Program-made: the position numbers and the translations under genes
NCBI RefSeq assembly: GCF_019656655.1
Contig: NZ_BPMV01000001.1
Coordinates: forward strand, 372,001 to 436,000
Direction of reading: 5' to 3'
Length of the DNA: 64,000 nucleotides
From: Tsukamurella sp. TY48
GTDB taxonomy: Bacteria; Actinomycetota; Actinomycetes; Mycobacteriales; Mycobacteriaceae
Notes under the pieces: generated by a model
Database searches by the model: none
What the model was told of the DNA's origin: nothing
What the model saw: the letters and a program-made list of their open reading frames with translations, nothing else
Shown here: piece by piece, positions 37,850-45,823 of the stretch
How positions within the stretch are numbered: position 1 is the stretch's first letter
Layout: each line of letters opens with the position of its first letter

Positions 37850-38637
37850 GCCGCTACTTCCGCCCACCCGGACGGGTCGTCGCTCACCACGAGCGTCGCA
37901 CCCGACCGGGTGAGCGTCGTCGCGGTGAGCCCGAACATCCGGAGGAACGAGTCGCTGAAGTGCGAGGGTGAGGCGAAGCCCGCGTCCGCGGCGGCGCGCG
38001 TGAGGTCGGCACCGTCGGCGATGGCGGCCGCGGCGTGCAGCATCCGCGCCCACAACCGGTAGCGCCGGAAGCTGGTACCGGTCTGCGCACCGAACAGGCG
38101 CAGGAAGTGCGCGCGCGAGAGGCTCTCGGCCTGCGCCAGTTCGTCCGCCGACCGTGTCGGCTCCCGCAGGATCCGCTCGACGGTGCGCGCGATCCGCGCG
38201 TCGAGCGGCCTGTCGGGGGCGGGGAAGGCGGTGCGGAGGATGTCCGCCCCGCCGGGCGCGTCTCCTGCGCAGAGGTCGATCAGCGCGCTCTCGGCCCGGT
38301 GCCGCACGCCGAACCCCCCGGTGCGCTCCCCCATCGCGTCGAGCAGATCGCGGCCACGGCCGGCCGTGGCATCGCTGTAACAGAACAGGATTCGTGATTC
38401 ATCTGTCGAGATCACCTGGTGGACCTCGCGCGGTGGCACCAGAACGCTGCGGCCGACGATGTCGCCTCGTCCGGGTACCCGCACCGTGATCGGTCCGTCG
38501 ACGCCGAGTACCAGACAGTGCACCGACGTCGAATGCGGCGCCAGACCCAGTGGCGCCCCCAGGTAGACCGCGGTCGCCGGCGAGACCCAGAGGGTGCTCA
38601 CGGCGGCGCACGTTTCTGGAAGCGCGGTGGCGGTCAT
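37846..38637 (-). CDS. AraC-family transcriptional regulator
   Basis: A 263-residue regulator with an N-terminal cupin-like sensing domain and a C-terminal pair of HTH motifs (LAQAESLSRAHFLRLFGAQTGTSFRRYRLWARM and AAADAGFASPSHFSDSFLRMFG). Its stop overlaps that of the surface-protein gene (convergent). It is divergent from the small membrane protein gene at 38680, 42 bases away, and probably controls it. Confidence 0.9.
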   Translation of the reverse strand: MTATALPETCAAVSTLWVSPATAVYLGAPLGLAPHSTSVHCLVLGVDGPITVRVPGRGDIVGRSVLVPPREVHQVISTDESRILFCYSDATAGRGRDLLDAMGERTGGFGVRHRAESALIDLCAGDAPGGADILRTAFPAPDRPLDARIARTVERILREPTRSADELAQAESLSRAHFLRLFGAQTGTSFRRYRLWARMLHAAAAIADGADLTRAAADAGFASPSHFSDSFLRMFGLTATTLTRSGATLVVSDDPSGWAEVAA

Positions 38638-38679
38638 GAGCCGATGCTAGGTGGCACGCACTCACCAACGGAGGTACTC

Positions 38680-39045
38680 GTGCTGAAAGACACTCTCGGA
38701 CGGACCCTGCTCGCCGGAGTCGGGATCGCCCATCTCATCCCCAGCGTCGCTGTGCTCTCCCGCGACCGCGTTGAGAGCACGTACGGCGTCGCAGTCGCGG
38801 ACACCGATACCGAGCTGCTCCTGCGGCATCGCGCCACGTTCTTCGGACTGCTCGGGACGGGCCTGATCCACGCGGCTCTGCGGCCCGACCACCGAAAGCC
38901 GGCAGTGGTCGCGGGAGCGGTGTCGCTGGGCTCGTACCTGGCTCTCGCCCAGTCGATCGGGGCGGGGCCACGGCTGGAGCAGGTGAAACGTCTCGACATC
39001 GGGCTTCTGGCGGCGCTGGGCGCGGCTGCGGCTCTCACTCGGTGA
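38680..39045 (+). CDS. Small integral membrane protein, unknown
   Basis: A 121-residue protein with three or four hydrophobic helices (LLAGVGIAHLIPSVAVL, ATFFGLLGTGLIHAAL, AVVAGAVSLGSYLALAQ, GLLAALGAAAALTR). The GTG start has GGAGG 5 to 6 bases upstream. The divergent AraC-type regulator next to it is the likely control. The function is unknown. Its end overlaps the convergent acetyltransferase remnant by 11 bases. Confidence 0.75.
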   Translation: MLKDTLGRTLLAGVGIAHLIPSVAVLSRDRVESTYGVAVADTDTELLLRHRATFFGLLGTGLIHAALRPDHRKPAVVAGAVSLGSYLALAQSIGAGPRLEQVKRLDIGLLAALGAAAALTR

Positions 39046-39165
39046 CGTACGCGAACAGGTGGTGATCGCGCCGCTGCCCGCGCACCACCCGATACGAGCG
39101 CAGTGTCCCCTCCTGTTCCATGCCCGCCTTCTCCAGGACCCGCCGCCGAGGCGGTTCCGACGACG
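39035..39165 (-). pseudogene. GNAT acetyltransferase remnant (C-terminus only)
   Basis: The frame RRVLEKAGMEQEGTLRSYRVVRGQRRDHHLFAYVTE is the characteristic C-terminal end of a RimJ/RimL-type GNAT N-acetyltransferase (S.RVLEKAGF..EG.LR.....G.RRD...YA). Upstream of it the frame loses all GNAT character and runs antisense into the hydrolase gene. The acetyltransferase has thus been cut near 39165, at the edge of the hydrolase/oxidoreductase/TetR cassette. Confidence 0.75.
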
Positions 39166-39179
39166 CGGCCCCGGTGACC

Positions 39180-40040
39180 TCAGCCGGCCAGGAACTCGGC
39201 GGCAGCGGGTGCGAACTTCTCATGGAACTGGAAGATGCCTCCGTGGCCGGAGTCGGGGTAGATGAGCAGCTGACTGCCGTGGATGCGGTTGTGCAGGTCT
39301 TCCGACAGGACGGTGGGGACCATCCGGTCATGGTCACCGTTGGCGATGAGTGTCGGCTGAGTGAAGGCCGACAGGTCGGAAGGAGCGGAGCGACCGAACT
39401 TCTGGATGGCCTTCAACTGGGTTCGCAGTGCCGTCAGGCTGATCTCCTGGTCCCGGTCGACGGTGCGTTCGTTGAGCCGCTTGATGAACGCCTTGCCAGC
39501 GGCCTTCCCGGTCGCGTCGCGGTTGAAGAAGAGGAACTCCTTCGGGTCCGAGCGTGTGAGGGTGGCGCGGAGGATGTCCCAGTAGGTCACTCCGACGACC
39601 TTGTCGATGTTCTTGCCACCGCGCGGTCCAGTGCCGGTCAGGACGAGTTTGCGGACGAGGTCGGGGTGTTTGACGATCAGGTCCTGGGCGATCATGCCGC
39701 CCATTGAGAAGGAGAAGATGTCGATCTTGTTGTGGCCGAGGGCTGTGATGAATTCGAAGGCGTGGTCGGCGGCTTCTTCGAGAGTGCTGGGCACGCGTCC
39801 CGTGGAGGCTCCGACGCCACGTTGGTCGAAGGCGATCACGTGCCGGTTCTGGGCGATGGGGTCGACGATGCGCGGGTCCCAGTTGTCGAGGGTCGCCGCG
39901 AGGTGGACGAAGAAGACGACGGGTACGCCGCCCTTCGGGCCGAGCTCGCGATGGGCGTACGTGGTGTCGCCTACGCTGACGGTTCGGTTCGGCGCCCGTG
40001 TGTACGACGTGTTCGTTGCTTCGTTCATGTTCTCGCTCAT
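39180..40040 (-). CDS. Alpha/beta hydrolase
   Basis: A 286-residue hydrolase. The nucleophile is in FSFSMGGM near residue 115, the acid Asp in ANGDHDRMVP near 235, and the catalytic His in PDSGHGGIF near 263. The family context (peroxidase/esterase-like, YTRAPNRTVSVGDTTYAHRELG start) suggests an esterase or haloperoxidase-like enzyme. It is followed upstream by the oxidoreductase and TetR genes on the same strand. Base composition is lower in G+C than in the flanks, suggesting transfer. Confidence 0.88.
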   Translation of the reverse strand: MSENMNEATNTSYTRAPNRTVSVGDTTYAHRELGPKGGVPVVFFVHLAATLDNWDPRIVDPIAQNRHVIAFDQRGVGASTGRVPSTLEEAADHAFEFITALGHNKIDIFSFSMGGMIAQDLIVKHPDLVRKLVLTGTGPRGGKNIDKVVGVTYWDILRATLTRSDPKEFLFFNRDATGKAAGKAFIKRLNERTVDRDQEISLTALRTQLKAIQKFGRSAPSDLSAFTQPTLIANGDHDRMVPTVLSEDLHNRIHGSQLLIYPDSGHGGIFQFHEKFAPAAAEFLAG

Positions 40041-40123
40041 GGGGTTCCTTCAGGGTGCGGCGGAGGTGTCGTAGGGATGGTTAGTGCTGATCGGTGATCA
40101 CGAAGGGCGGGACACGGGGGCCG

Positions 40124-41116
40124 TCATCGGGTCACCACGACCTTGCCGTTGGCCTTTCCCTGCTCCACATAGGCGATGGCGTCGAGTGTCTGGGCGAAGG
40201 GAAATGTCCGATCGAGGACGGGACGTAGGCTTCCCGCGTCGTACAGAGCGGCGAGTGCGGCGAGTTGGGGGCCGCTGGCGCGCATGAAGAAGAACGAGTA
40301 GCGCACGCCGAGTTTGCTCGCTCGGCGCCGGATCTTGCGACTGAGCAGAGCCATGACCGGCCTGAAGAGCGGTCGCCCTAGTTGGGCGGCGAAGGCCGGA
40401 TCAGGTGGGCCGACAACGCTGATCGCGAGACCCCCTGGGCGCAAGACGGTCAGTGACTTCTCGAGATTCTCTTCGCCGAGGGAGTCCAGCACGACGTCGT
40501 AATCGGACAGCACGTCGGCGAAGTCCTGTGTCTTGTAGTCGATGACCTCGTCTGCGCCGAGCGCCCGGGCCCTGTCGAGATCCTTGGTGCTCACGGTCGT
40601 CGCAACATGCGCTCCCAGGTATTTGGCGATCTGGATGACGGTAGAGCCGAGCCCGCCGGCCCCTGCGTGAACGAGCACCCTCTGTCCGGGTCGGACGTCC
40701 GCCACGTCGACCAGGGCTTGCCAAGCGGCGAGTGCAACGAGCGGCACCGCTGCAGCCTCTGCGAACGACAAGGAGGCGGGCTTGAGCGCGATGTCATCGA
40801 CGGCGACCGCGATCTGCTCGGCGAAGGCGCCGATGCGCAGGTCTCGCGGTCGGGCGTACACCTCGTCGCCGGGCTTGAACTCGCGAACGCTCGCGCCGAC
40901 CTCGGTGACGACCCCGGATAGGTCGTGGCCGAGTATGAAGGGCCGCTTGTACTTGAGGAGTTGCTTGAACTCGCCGTTACGGATCATCGTGTCGAGCGGG
41001 TTGATACTCGCCGCTCGGACATCGATCAGGACGTCGCGAGGCCCGACACTGGGCGCGGGGACGACAGCTGCTTCAAGCCCGTCGGGGCTGTAGTGAGTGA
41101 CGACGAAGGCCTTCAT
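40124..41116 (-). CDS. NADP-dependent quinone oxidoreductase (MDR family)
   Basis: A 330-residue zinc-free medium-chain dehydrogenase/reductase. The N-terminal GroES-like domain has NPLDTMIRNGEF, and the nucleotide-binding motif is VLVHAGAGGLGSTVIQIAKYLGA near residue 150. The typical YEQGKANGKVVV lies at the C-terminus. It likely reduces reactive enones or quinones. Its ATG overlaps the TetR stop (ATGA), so the two are coupled and probably TetR-controlled. Confidence 0.92.
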   Translation of the reverse strand: MKAFVVTHYSPDGLEAAVVPAPSVGPRDVLIDVRAASINPLDTMIRNGEFKQLLKYKRPFILGHDLSGVVTEVGASVREFKPGDEVYARPRDLRIGAFAEQIAVAVDDIALKPASLSFAEAAAVPLVALAAWQALVDVADVRPGQRVLVHAGAGGLGSTVIQIAKYLGAHVATTVSTKDLDRARALGADEVIDYKTQDFADVLSDYDVVLDSLGEENLEKSLTVLRPGGLAISVVGPPDPAFAAQLGRPLFRPVMALLSRKIRRRASKLGVRYSFFFMRASGPQLAALAALYDAGSLRPVLDRTFPFAQTLDAIAYVEQGKANGKVVVTR

Positions 41117-41727
41117 TGCTGTTCCTGTCGCGTCGGCGGTGCGGGGTTACTCGAGAGACCGGCGATGATCATGGCGTTGCTGAAGGCAGCGGCCAGGATC
41201 TGCTCGGAGACTTCCGGATCGGTGACCGCGCGGGCGGTCTGGAGCGCGCCGACCAGGAGCGAGAGCAGTCCGATCGCACGCGCTTCGGTTCGTCTCGAAT
41301 CTCCATCGTCCAGATGGCGTGCGATCGCCTCGATCATCGCCGTGACTCCGTCGGTGTAAGCCTCCCGGACCGAGGCGTCACACCGGCCGATCTCATCCAG
41401 CAGCGCAGCAGAGGGGCAGCCGCCTGCCAGGTCGTCACGATGCGCTCCGGACAGGTACTGGCCGACGAACGTCTCGACCGACTCGCGCCCTGCTGGCAAC
41501 GCGTTCAGGACAGCGGTCTGCTGGGCGAGCTGCTGCGCCACGACGGTCGCGACCAGATCGTCCTTCGACGAGAAGTGACCGTAGAAGGCGCCGTTCGTCA
41601 GGCCGACGTCCGCGACCAGGGTCGCGATGCCCGAGCCGTCGATCCCGTTGCTCTTGAACCGCCGCCCGGCCGCCTCGACCATCCGGCGCCGAGTCGCCTC
41701 CTTGTGTTCGGGACTGTACCTCGCCAT
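41113..41727 (-). CDS. TetR-family repressor
   Basis: A 204-residue regulator with an N-terminal HTH (IATLVADVGLTNGAFYGHFSSKDDLV, about residues 34-59) and a C-terminal AcrR/NemR-like ligand domain including CPSAALLDEIGRCD with two Cys. It heads the TetR-oxidoreductase-hydrolase unit. NemR-type relatives sense electrophiles through Cys; that role here is inference. An A+T-rich palindromic region lies just upstream. Confidence 0.92.
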   Translation of the reverse strand: MARYSPEHKEATRRRMVEAAGRRFKSNGIDGSGIATLVADVGLTNGAFYGHFSSKDDLVATVVAQQLAQQTAVLNALPAGRESVETFVGQYLSGAHRDDLAGGCPSAALLDEIGRCDASVREAYTDGVTAMIEAIARHLDDGDSRRTEARAIGLLSLLVGALQTARAVTDPEVSEQILAAAFSNAMIIAGLSSNPAPPTRQEQQ

Positions 41728-41756
41728 GTGGGCCTCCTCCTCGTAGCACGGATGGC

Positions 41757-41776
41757 ATTACGTTCATAATATTACG
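41757..41776. promoter_or_regulatory. A+T-rich palindromic site upstream of TetR gene
   Basis: A very A+T-rich patch in a G+C-rich genome, containing the perfect 8-bp palindrome TAATATTA (41767-41774) and the repeated hexamer ATTACG on both sides. It lies about 30 to 50 bases upstream of the tetR ATG, where an autoregulatory operator or promoter -10 region would be expected. Confidence 0.4.
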
Positions 41777-41933
41777 AGTGTACTTCAATTGCGGCCGTTC
41801 GTGAACCGGCTCACTTCAGGAGCACGGGGAGGACCGCACACCGAAGAGGGCCCCGAGATTGATGGAAGCCCGTTCGGCCACCGCGAAATGGATGGCGGGG
41901 ACGCCGCCCCGACGGTGTCGTTCTAGATACAGA

Positions 41934-41958
41934 AAAACCCGCAGTCGCCTGCGGGTTT
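41934..41958 (-). terminator. Terminator after tRNA-Asn
   Basis: A perfect 10-bp stem AAACCCGCAG / CTGCGGGTTT with loop TCGC (41935-41958), followed on the minus strand by a run of T. It lies 6 bases past the tRNA-Asn 3' end. Confidence 0.85.
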
Positions 41959-41963
41959 CTTTG

Positions 41964-42036
41964 CTCCCCCAACTGGACTCGAACCAGTAACCCTTCGATT
42001 AACAGTCGAATGCTCTGCCAATTGAGCTATGGGGGA
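41964..42036 (-). tRNA. tRNA-Asn (anticodon GTT)
   Basis: A 73-nt cloverleaf on the minus strand: acceptor TCCCCCA/TGGGGGA, D-arm GCTC, anticodon stem TTCGA/TCGAA with loop CTGTTAA (anticodon GTT), T-arm with GGTTCGAGTCC, discriminator G. Confidence 0.96.
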
Positions 42037-42066
42037 TTGACCGAGAGAGAACTTTAGCGCAACGCA

Positions 42067-42116
42067 CTCGGGGAGACCAATCAGCAGGTCAGAGGCCTGC
42101 CGAAGGTCTCCCCGAG
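42067..42116. terminator. Large hairpin downstream of the lipoprotein gene
   Basis: A perfect 12-bp inverted repeat CTCGGGGAGACC / GGTCTCCCCGAG enclosing a second small hairpin GCAGG...CCTGC. It starts 11 bases past the lipoprotein stop and precedes the tRNA. No T tract follows on either strand, so termination would be by the hairpin alone or the structure acts on mRNA stability. Confidence 0.6.
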
Positions 42117-42127
42117 GCGCTAGCGGG

Positions 42128-43702
42128 TTACAGCTTGCAGGTGCCCTCGGCAGCCTGCTCAGGGGTGCAGGTGGCGGCCGTGGTCGTGCCCGTGGCGGGC
42201 TTGGTCACGGTCGGCTCCTGAGCCGGTGCAGTGGTGCGGGCCGTCTGCTTCGGAGCCACCGTCGAGACCGTCGCCTGCGGGGTCACCGGCGGGGTCGTGG
42301 TGGTGGCCGGAGCCTGCGTCTGCGTCTGCGTCGGGGCCGGAGCCTCGGTCTGCGTCTGCGTCGGGGCCTTGGTCTGCGTCTGCGTCGGGGCCGGAGCCTC
42401 GGTCTGCGTCTGCGTCGGGGCCTTCGTCTGCGTCTGCGTCGGAGCCTGGGTCTCGGTGGCCTTCGGAGCGGTGGTACCGGCGGTGGCACCACCGGTCGCC
42501 GTCGCACCTGCGGTCGCACCCGGCACCGTGGCGGTCGCGCCGCCGTTGGCGCCACCGGTCACGCCGCCGTTGCCCACGGTGGCACCGGCACCGGCGCTCA
42601 CCGTCGCACCGGCGTTGCCCGCGGCCACGTCGGGCTTGGCGACGGTCGCGTCGACCTTCGAACCCACACCGGCGTCCAGCGAGGCCTTGGTGCCCGCCTG
42701 GATGGTGGCGCCCTTGACCGCGGCAGCGGTCGGGACGGTCACCGAGGCGTCGGTGTTGACGTTGCCGGCCACCTGGGCGCCCGGAACGGCCGTCAGAGCC
42801 GTCACCTTGGCCGAGGTCGGGAGCGGCGCCAGCACGACACCGGGGGCCACCGGAGCGGTGGTCGTGGTGGTCGTCGTGGTGGTGGTCGTGGTCGTGGTGG
42901 TCGTGTAGACCGGCGCGACGATGCGGGCCTGGTCACGGACCTCGACGACGCGGCCGGGGGTGACCGCCCACACGGGGTAGAAGGGCTCGTTGTAGCGCGG
43001 GTTCACCCGGACGTAGGGGTTGCCCGGCAGGTTGATGCCGATCGACACCGAGATCAGCGGCTGCGGCTTGGGCTGGGTCCAGCTCGGCGGGTAGATCCAC
43101 ATGACGGGCACGTCGACCTTGAAGTTCGCCTCGAACCACGGCTTCGGGTAGTCCGGGCGCTGCCAGGGCTTGGGCTGGCCGGGAGTCCACGGCTTCACAC
43201 CGAGCTGACGGCCGTACAGGGTGTAGCAGGTCTGGCTCTGCACCTCGGTGCCCGCGCGGTAGTCGTTCCAGCGACCGGTCTCACAGATCTGCTGGTAGAC
43301 CGCGATCTCCTGCGGGGTGTACTGCCACGGGCGGTAGTCCACCGGGCGCACCATCGGCGCGGGCGGAGCCGGCTGCGGCTTGGGGCGCAGGCCCGGGATG
43401 GCCGGGGCCGGCGGGTAGTACACCGTGGTGTTCTTGGTGGTCGAGGTGATCGTGCCCTGCGGCAGACCCGAGTTCGCGACGGCCTGCGCGGCGACGGGGT
43501 TGCCCACCATCGTGACGCCGGACGGCGGGACGGCGATGCCGTCGGTCTGGAAGGCACCGGGGTTGGCGGTGAACTGATCACCGGTCACCGGGGAAAAGGC
43601 AACGGGGCTGCTATCGCCGTCGGTCGACTTGCTGCAGCCCGCGAGGAGCCCGGCAGCGGCGACCACGGCGAACGAGGCGGCGCCGATCTTCTTCTTGTTC
43701 AT
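42128..43702 (-). CDS. Cell-wall lipoprotein with Thr and PTQTQT repeats
   Basis: A 524-residue lipoprotein. Signal peptide MNKKKIGAASFAVVAAAG is followed by the lipobox LLAGC. The middle (about 95-270) is Pro/Trp/Tyr-rich (RPWQYTPQEIAVYQQIC, KPWTPGQPKPWQRPDYPKPWF) with two Cys, possibly a folded wall-binding domain. Then comes an uninterrupted run of 16 Thr near residue 275, an Ala/Gly/Thr-rich stretch, and four to five copies of an APTQTQT(E/K)AP repeat near 420-480. The function is unknown; a surface stalk is likely. The short DNA repeats could vary in length by slippage. Confidence 0.85.
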   Translation of the reverse strand: MNKKKIGAASFAVVAAAGLLAGCSKSTDGDSSPVAFSPVTGDQFTANPGAFQTDGIAVPPSGVTMVGNPVAAQAVANSGLPQGTITSTTKNTTVYYPPAPAIPGLRPKPQPAPPAPMVRPVDYRPWQYTPQEIAVYQQICETGRWNDYRAGTEVQSQTCYTLYGRQLGVKPWTPGQPKPWQRPDYPKPWFEANFKVDVPVMWIYPPSWTQPKPQPLISVSIGINLPGNPYVRVNPRYNEPFYPVWAVTPGRVVEVRDQARIVAPVYTTTTTTTTTTTTTTTTAPVAPGVVLAPLPTSAKVTALTAVPGAQVAGNVNTDASVTVPTAAAVKGATIQAGTKASLDAGVGSKVDATVAKPDVAAGNAGATVSAGAGATVGNGGVTGGANGGATATVPGATAGATATGGATAGTTAPKATETQAPTQTQTKAPTQTQTEAPAPTQTQTKAPTQTQTEAPAPTQTQTQAPATTTTPPVTPQATVSTVAPKQTARTTAPAQEPTVTKPATGTTTAATCTPEQAAEGTCKL

Positions 43703-43845
43703 GCGGTTCCCATCCTTGGGTTGCGACGGGGCCGCGATGCTGCCCCTGTTGTCTTCGACTCAAGTCACACGCTGTATCTCGACGATGACACCGTTCGTTA
43801 CAAAGATGTCGCGAATGAATCGAAACTCAGGGTTCTCCCGCAGGC

Positions 43846-44673
43846 TCAATACAGGGGGCGTACAGAAAAGACCTGTAGCTTCTGGGGAGCACCCTTGGCC
43901 TTGAAACGCCGAGGTCGCACCTGGTATTTGCTCCGATCGGCCACGGTGAAAACCGTCTCCGAAGCGAGTACCTCTCCCCCATTCGCCGCCTCCGCGACGC
44001 GGGCGGCGATGTTCACGTCGACGCCGATCAGATCGCCCTTCACCCGGCGGGGCGTGCCGGTATGCAGGCCTGCCCGCAGGGTGGGGCGATAGCCGTCGGC
44101 GGCGTGGATGGTTCCGACTGCCTCGATCACCTCGTACGCCGCTTCGATGGCGGTATCGCCGTCGAACGCGGCCAGCGCACCGTCGCCCATGGTCTTGACG
44201 ATCACGCCGCCGTGCCGCTCCACGAGATCCTTGGTCGTCTTGTTGACGTCGTGCAGCAGGCGGACGATGTCGTCGTCGTCGCGGTGCAGCGCCCAGGTCG
44301 AGAAGCTCACCAGATCGGTGAACAGGATGGTGATCGGCTGCGGCGGGAGGTAGTCGCGGTCGCGCCGGCTGATGAGGGCCTGCCAGGTGGCGGTGGCGAG
44401 GTTCCCGAGCTCGCGGGTCACCGTCGGCTCGTCACCGACGATGCGGTCGATGAGGCTCGACAGGCGCTCGGTCGATTCGGCGTCGGGGTGGAAGAGGTCC
44501 TTCTTGGGGCCGCCCGGCAGGCTCTCGCGCGCGACCCGGACGAGGTTGGTCGCGGTCTTGCTGTGATTGGCGGCGCGAGCAGCGCGGGCACCCGCGGCGA
44601 AGACGGATTTCTTCGGCTCGGGCGCCACCCTCTCGGAATCGTGGGCGAGCACGTCGAGTGGATCGTCGGCCAT
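43846..44673 (-). CDS. Class III adenylate cyclase
   Basis: A 275-residue soluble nucleotidyl cyclase. The N-terminal about 110 residues are helical and unassigned; the catalytic domain follows. First metal Asp is in ILFTDLVSFSTW, second in VKTMGDGALAAF (with the Lys used for adenine recognition), and GVDVNIAARVAEAANGGEVLAS carries the substrate Asp, transition-state Asn and Arg. All key residues for ATP cyclisation are present, so it should make cAMP as a homodimer. The ATG giving MADDPLDVL is the start. Confidence 0.92.
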   Translation of the reverse strand: MADDPLDVLAHDSERVAPEPKKSVFAAGARAARAANHSKTATNLVRVARESLPGGPKKDLFHPDAESTERLSSLIDRIVGDEPTVTRELGNLATATWQALISRRDRDYLPPQPITILFTDLVSFSTWALHRDDDDIVRLLHDVNKTTKDLVERHGGVIVKTMGDGALAAFDGDTAIEAAYEVIEAVGTIHAADGYRPTLRAGLHTGTPRRVKGDLIGVDVNIAARVAEAANGGEVLASETVFTVADRSKYQVRPRRFKAKGAPQKLQVFSVRPLY

Positions 44674-44732
44674 GGCAGATGTTCTCCCGTCGCGGTCTTC
44701 CCGCAACGTAACAGTAGTCGCCGACGGTGAGG

Positions 44733-44918
44733 CTAGGGCCGTAGCTCGCAGCTCATCCGGGCGTGCAGGCGTGCCCCGTACACGGTGGCGTCGAGGTCGG
44801 CCGCCGCGTTGAGAACGGCCTTCACGGCGCGCCATATCCCGAGACTCGCGCGCCGCGCGGCCGGTGGGCGAATCCCCAGGTGGAATTCCCCGCTGCGAAC
44901 GTCGTAATGATCCAGCAC
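44733..44918 (-). CDS. Small protein, unknown, strong ribosome-binding site
   Basis: A 61-residue basic protein starting at a GTG with GAGGAGGG 5 to 6 bases upstream, the best support that it is translated. The middle is a predicted helix (ASLGIWRAVKAVLNAAADL). No family is recognised. It lies 59 bases upstream of the adenylate cyclase on the same strand and may be co-transcribed with it. Confidence 0.55.
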   Translation of the reverse strand: MLDHYDVRSGEFHLGIRPPAARRASLGIWRAVKAVLNAAADLDATVYGARLHARMSCELRP

Positions 44919-45234
44919 GTCACCCTCCTCGACCGATCAGTGATCTAGAACACACGTTAGGACGTGTTCTCGCCCACCGTCGCGGATTCGCCAACGACAC
45001 GCTGGGGCGATAGTGCCGGGCGCACGCCCTCACCACAGCCGGACCCCGACATTGGTCCCGCAAACATGTGCGCAGCCCACATGCGGTCCTTGCAGGTGCG
45101 GGCTGTCGAATCCCCGGCGTTACCGGATTGGCCTGTGAATGCCTGAGAAATCTCTCCGGGGTTCCTCAGCCGCGCGTCGGTAGCTTCGTGGCGACACCTC
45201 ATCCGGAGTCGTCGCATGACGAAAGGAAAACACC
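44919..45234. other. 316-bp intergenic region with small palindromes
   Basis: No gene is supported here. It contains ACACGT-TAGG-ACGTGT (44952-44967), a 6-bp-arm inverted repeat near the small minus-strand gene, and a CTGAGAAAT...TCCTCAG hairpin-like repeat near 45143-45169. The ribosome-binding site GAAAGGAAA of the next gene is at its right end. Promoters for both divergent genes should lie here. Confidence 0.45.
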
Positions 45235-45588
45235 ATGCAGACTTGGAAATTCGCCACCGCTACCGCGTTCATCGGCGCCCTCATCGCTGCCCCCGTCGCC
45301 ACCGCCGCCGCAGCACCCGCCGATCCCGTTCCGGGGACCCAGTGCAACGTCGGGCAGGTGGAGCGGGCCGTGGCCGATCTCGCCCCCGAGGCCCTGCCCC
45401 TGCTCAATCAGGTCCCGGGTGGACGCGCAACCGCCGACGAGGTGCTCACGCTCCCGCCCGCCGAGCGCAACGCTCGCATCCAGCAGCTCGCCGCGCAGAA
45501 CCCGCAGCTGGCGTCGCTGTACAAGACGCATCAGGGCGAGATCAACAAGCGCATCAACCTGGTCGCCGCCAACTGCGCGAAGTACTGA
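45235..45588 (+). CDS. Secreted hemophore-related protein
   Basis: A 117-residue exported protein. The signal peptide (TWKFATATAFIGALIAAPVATAAAA) precedes a small helical domain with two Cys (GTQCNVG and AANCAKY) at its ends, as in the mycobacterial heme-binding Rv0203-like and hemophore-related families. The central LPPAERNARIQQLAAQNPQLASLY matches that group's pattern. A role in heme capture is inferred from the family only. Confidence 0.8.
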   Translation: MQTWKFATATAFIGALIAAPVATAAAAPADPVPGTQCNVGQVERAVADLAPEALPLLNQVPGGRATADEVLTLPPAERNARIQQLAAQNPQLASLYKTHQGEINKRINLVAANCAKY

Positions 45589-45593
45589 TGTAG

Positions 45594-45667
45594 TGGGGCA
45601 GGTGGGGCTCGAACCCACGACCAGCGGATTATGAGTCCGCGGCTCTAACCGACTGAGCTACTGCCCC
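45594..45667 (-). tRNA. tRNA-Met-type (anticodon CAT)
   Basis: A 74-nt cloverleaf on the minus strand: acceptor GGGGCAG/CTGCCCC, D-arm GCTC, anticodon stem GCGGA/TCCGC with loop CTCATAA (anticodon CAT), T-arm GTGGGTTCGAGCCCCAC. It is not the initiator, since the anticodon stem lacks the three G-C pairs. It could be elongator Met or a lysidine-modified Ile tRNA; the sequence alone does not settle this. Confidence 0.93.
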
Positions 45668-45823
45668 CGATTCCGACGGTCACCGTCGGCGTGGACATCG
45701 TACTCGGCGCGCTCCCCCGCCCTGGGCGGCCCGGCGGCTCGTTCTGTGACATCTCCCATTGCGGACTGCAAACCGCCCCTGCCAGGATCGGATCACCTGG
45801 TACATGGGAGGGATCGAATCGCC

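Noticed and set aside
39165-39337. The N-terminal 60 codons of the acetyltransferase-remnant frame
   Set aside because: That part overlaps the 3' end of the alpha/beta hydrolase in another frame and has Ser/Thr/Pro-rich, non-GNAT sequence. Only the last about 36 codons are a true remnant.
42067-42116. CRISPR-like or mobile-element inverted repeat
   Set aside because: It is a single hairpin with one inner stem between a gene end and a tRNA. No spaced direct repeats were seen here or elsewhere in the window.
42283-42908. Frames opposite the repeat-rich lipoprotein, coding Val/Cys or Arg/Pro repeats
   Set aside because: They arise from the ACC/GTG repeat DNA. The lipoprotein frame has the signal peptide, lipobox and correct codon bias.
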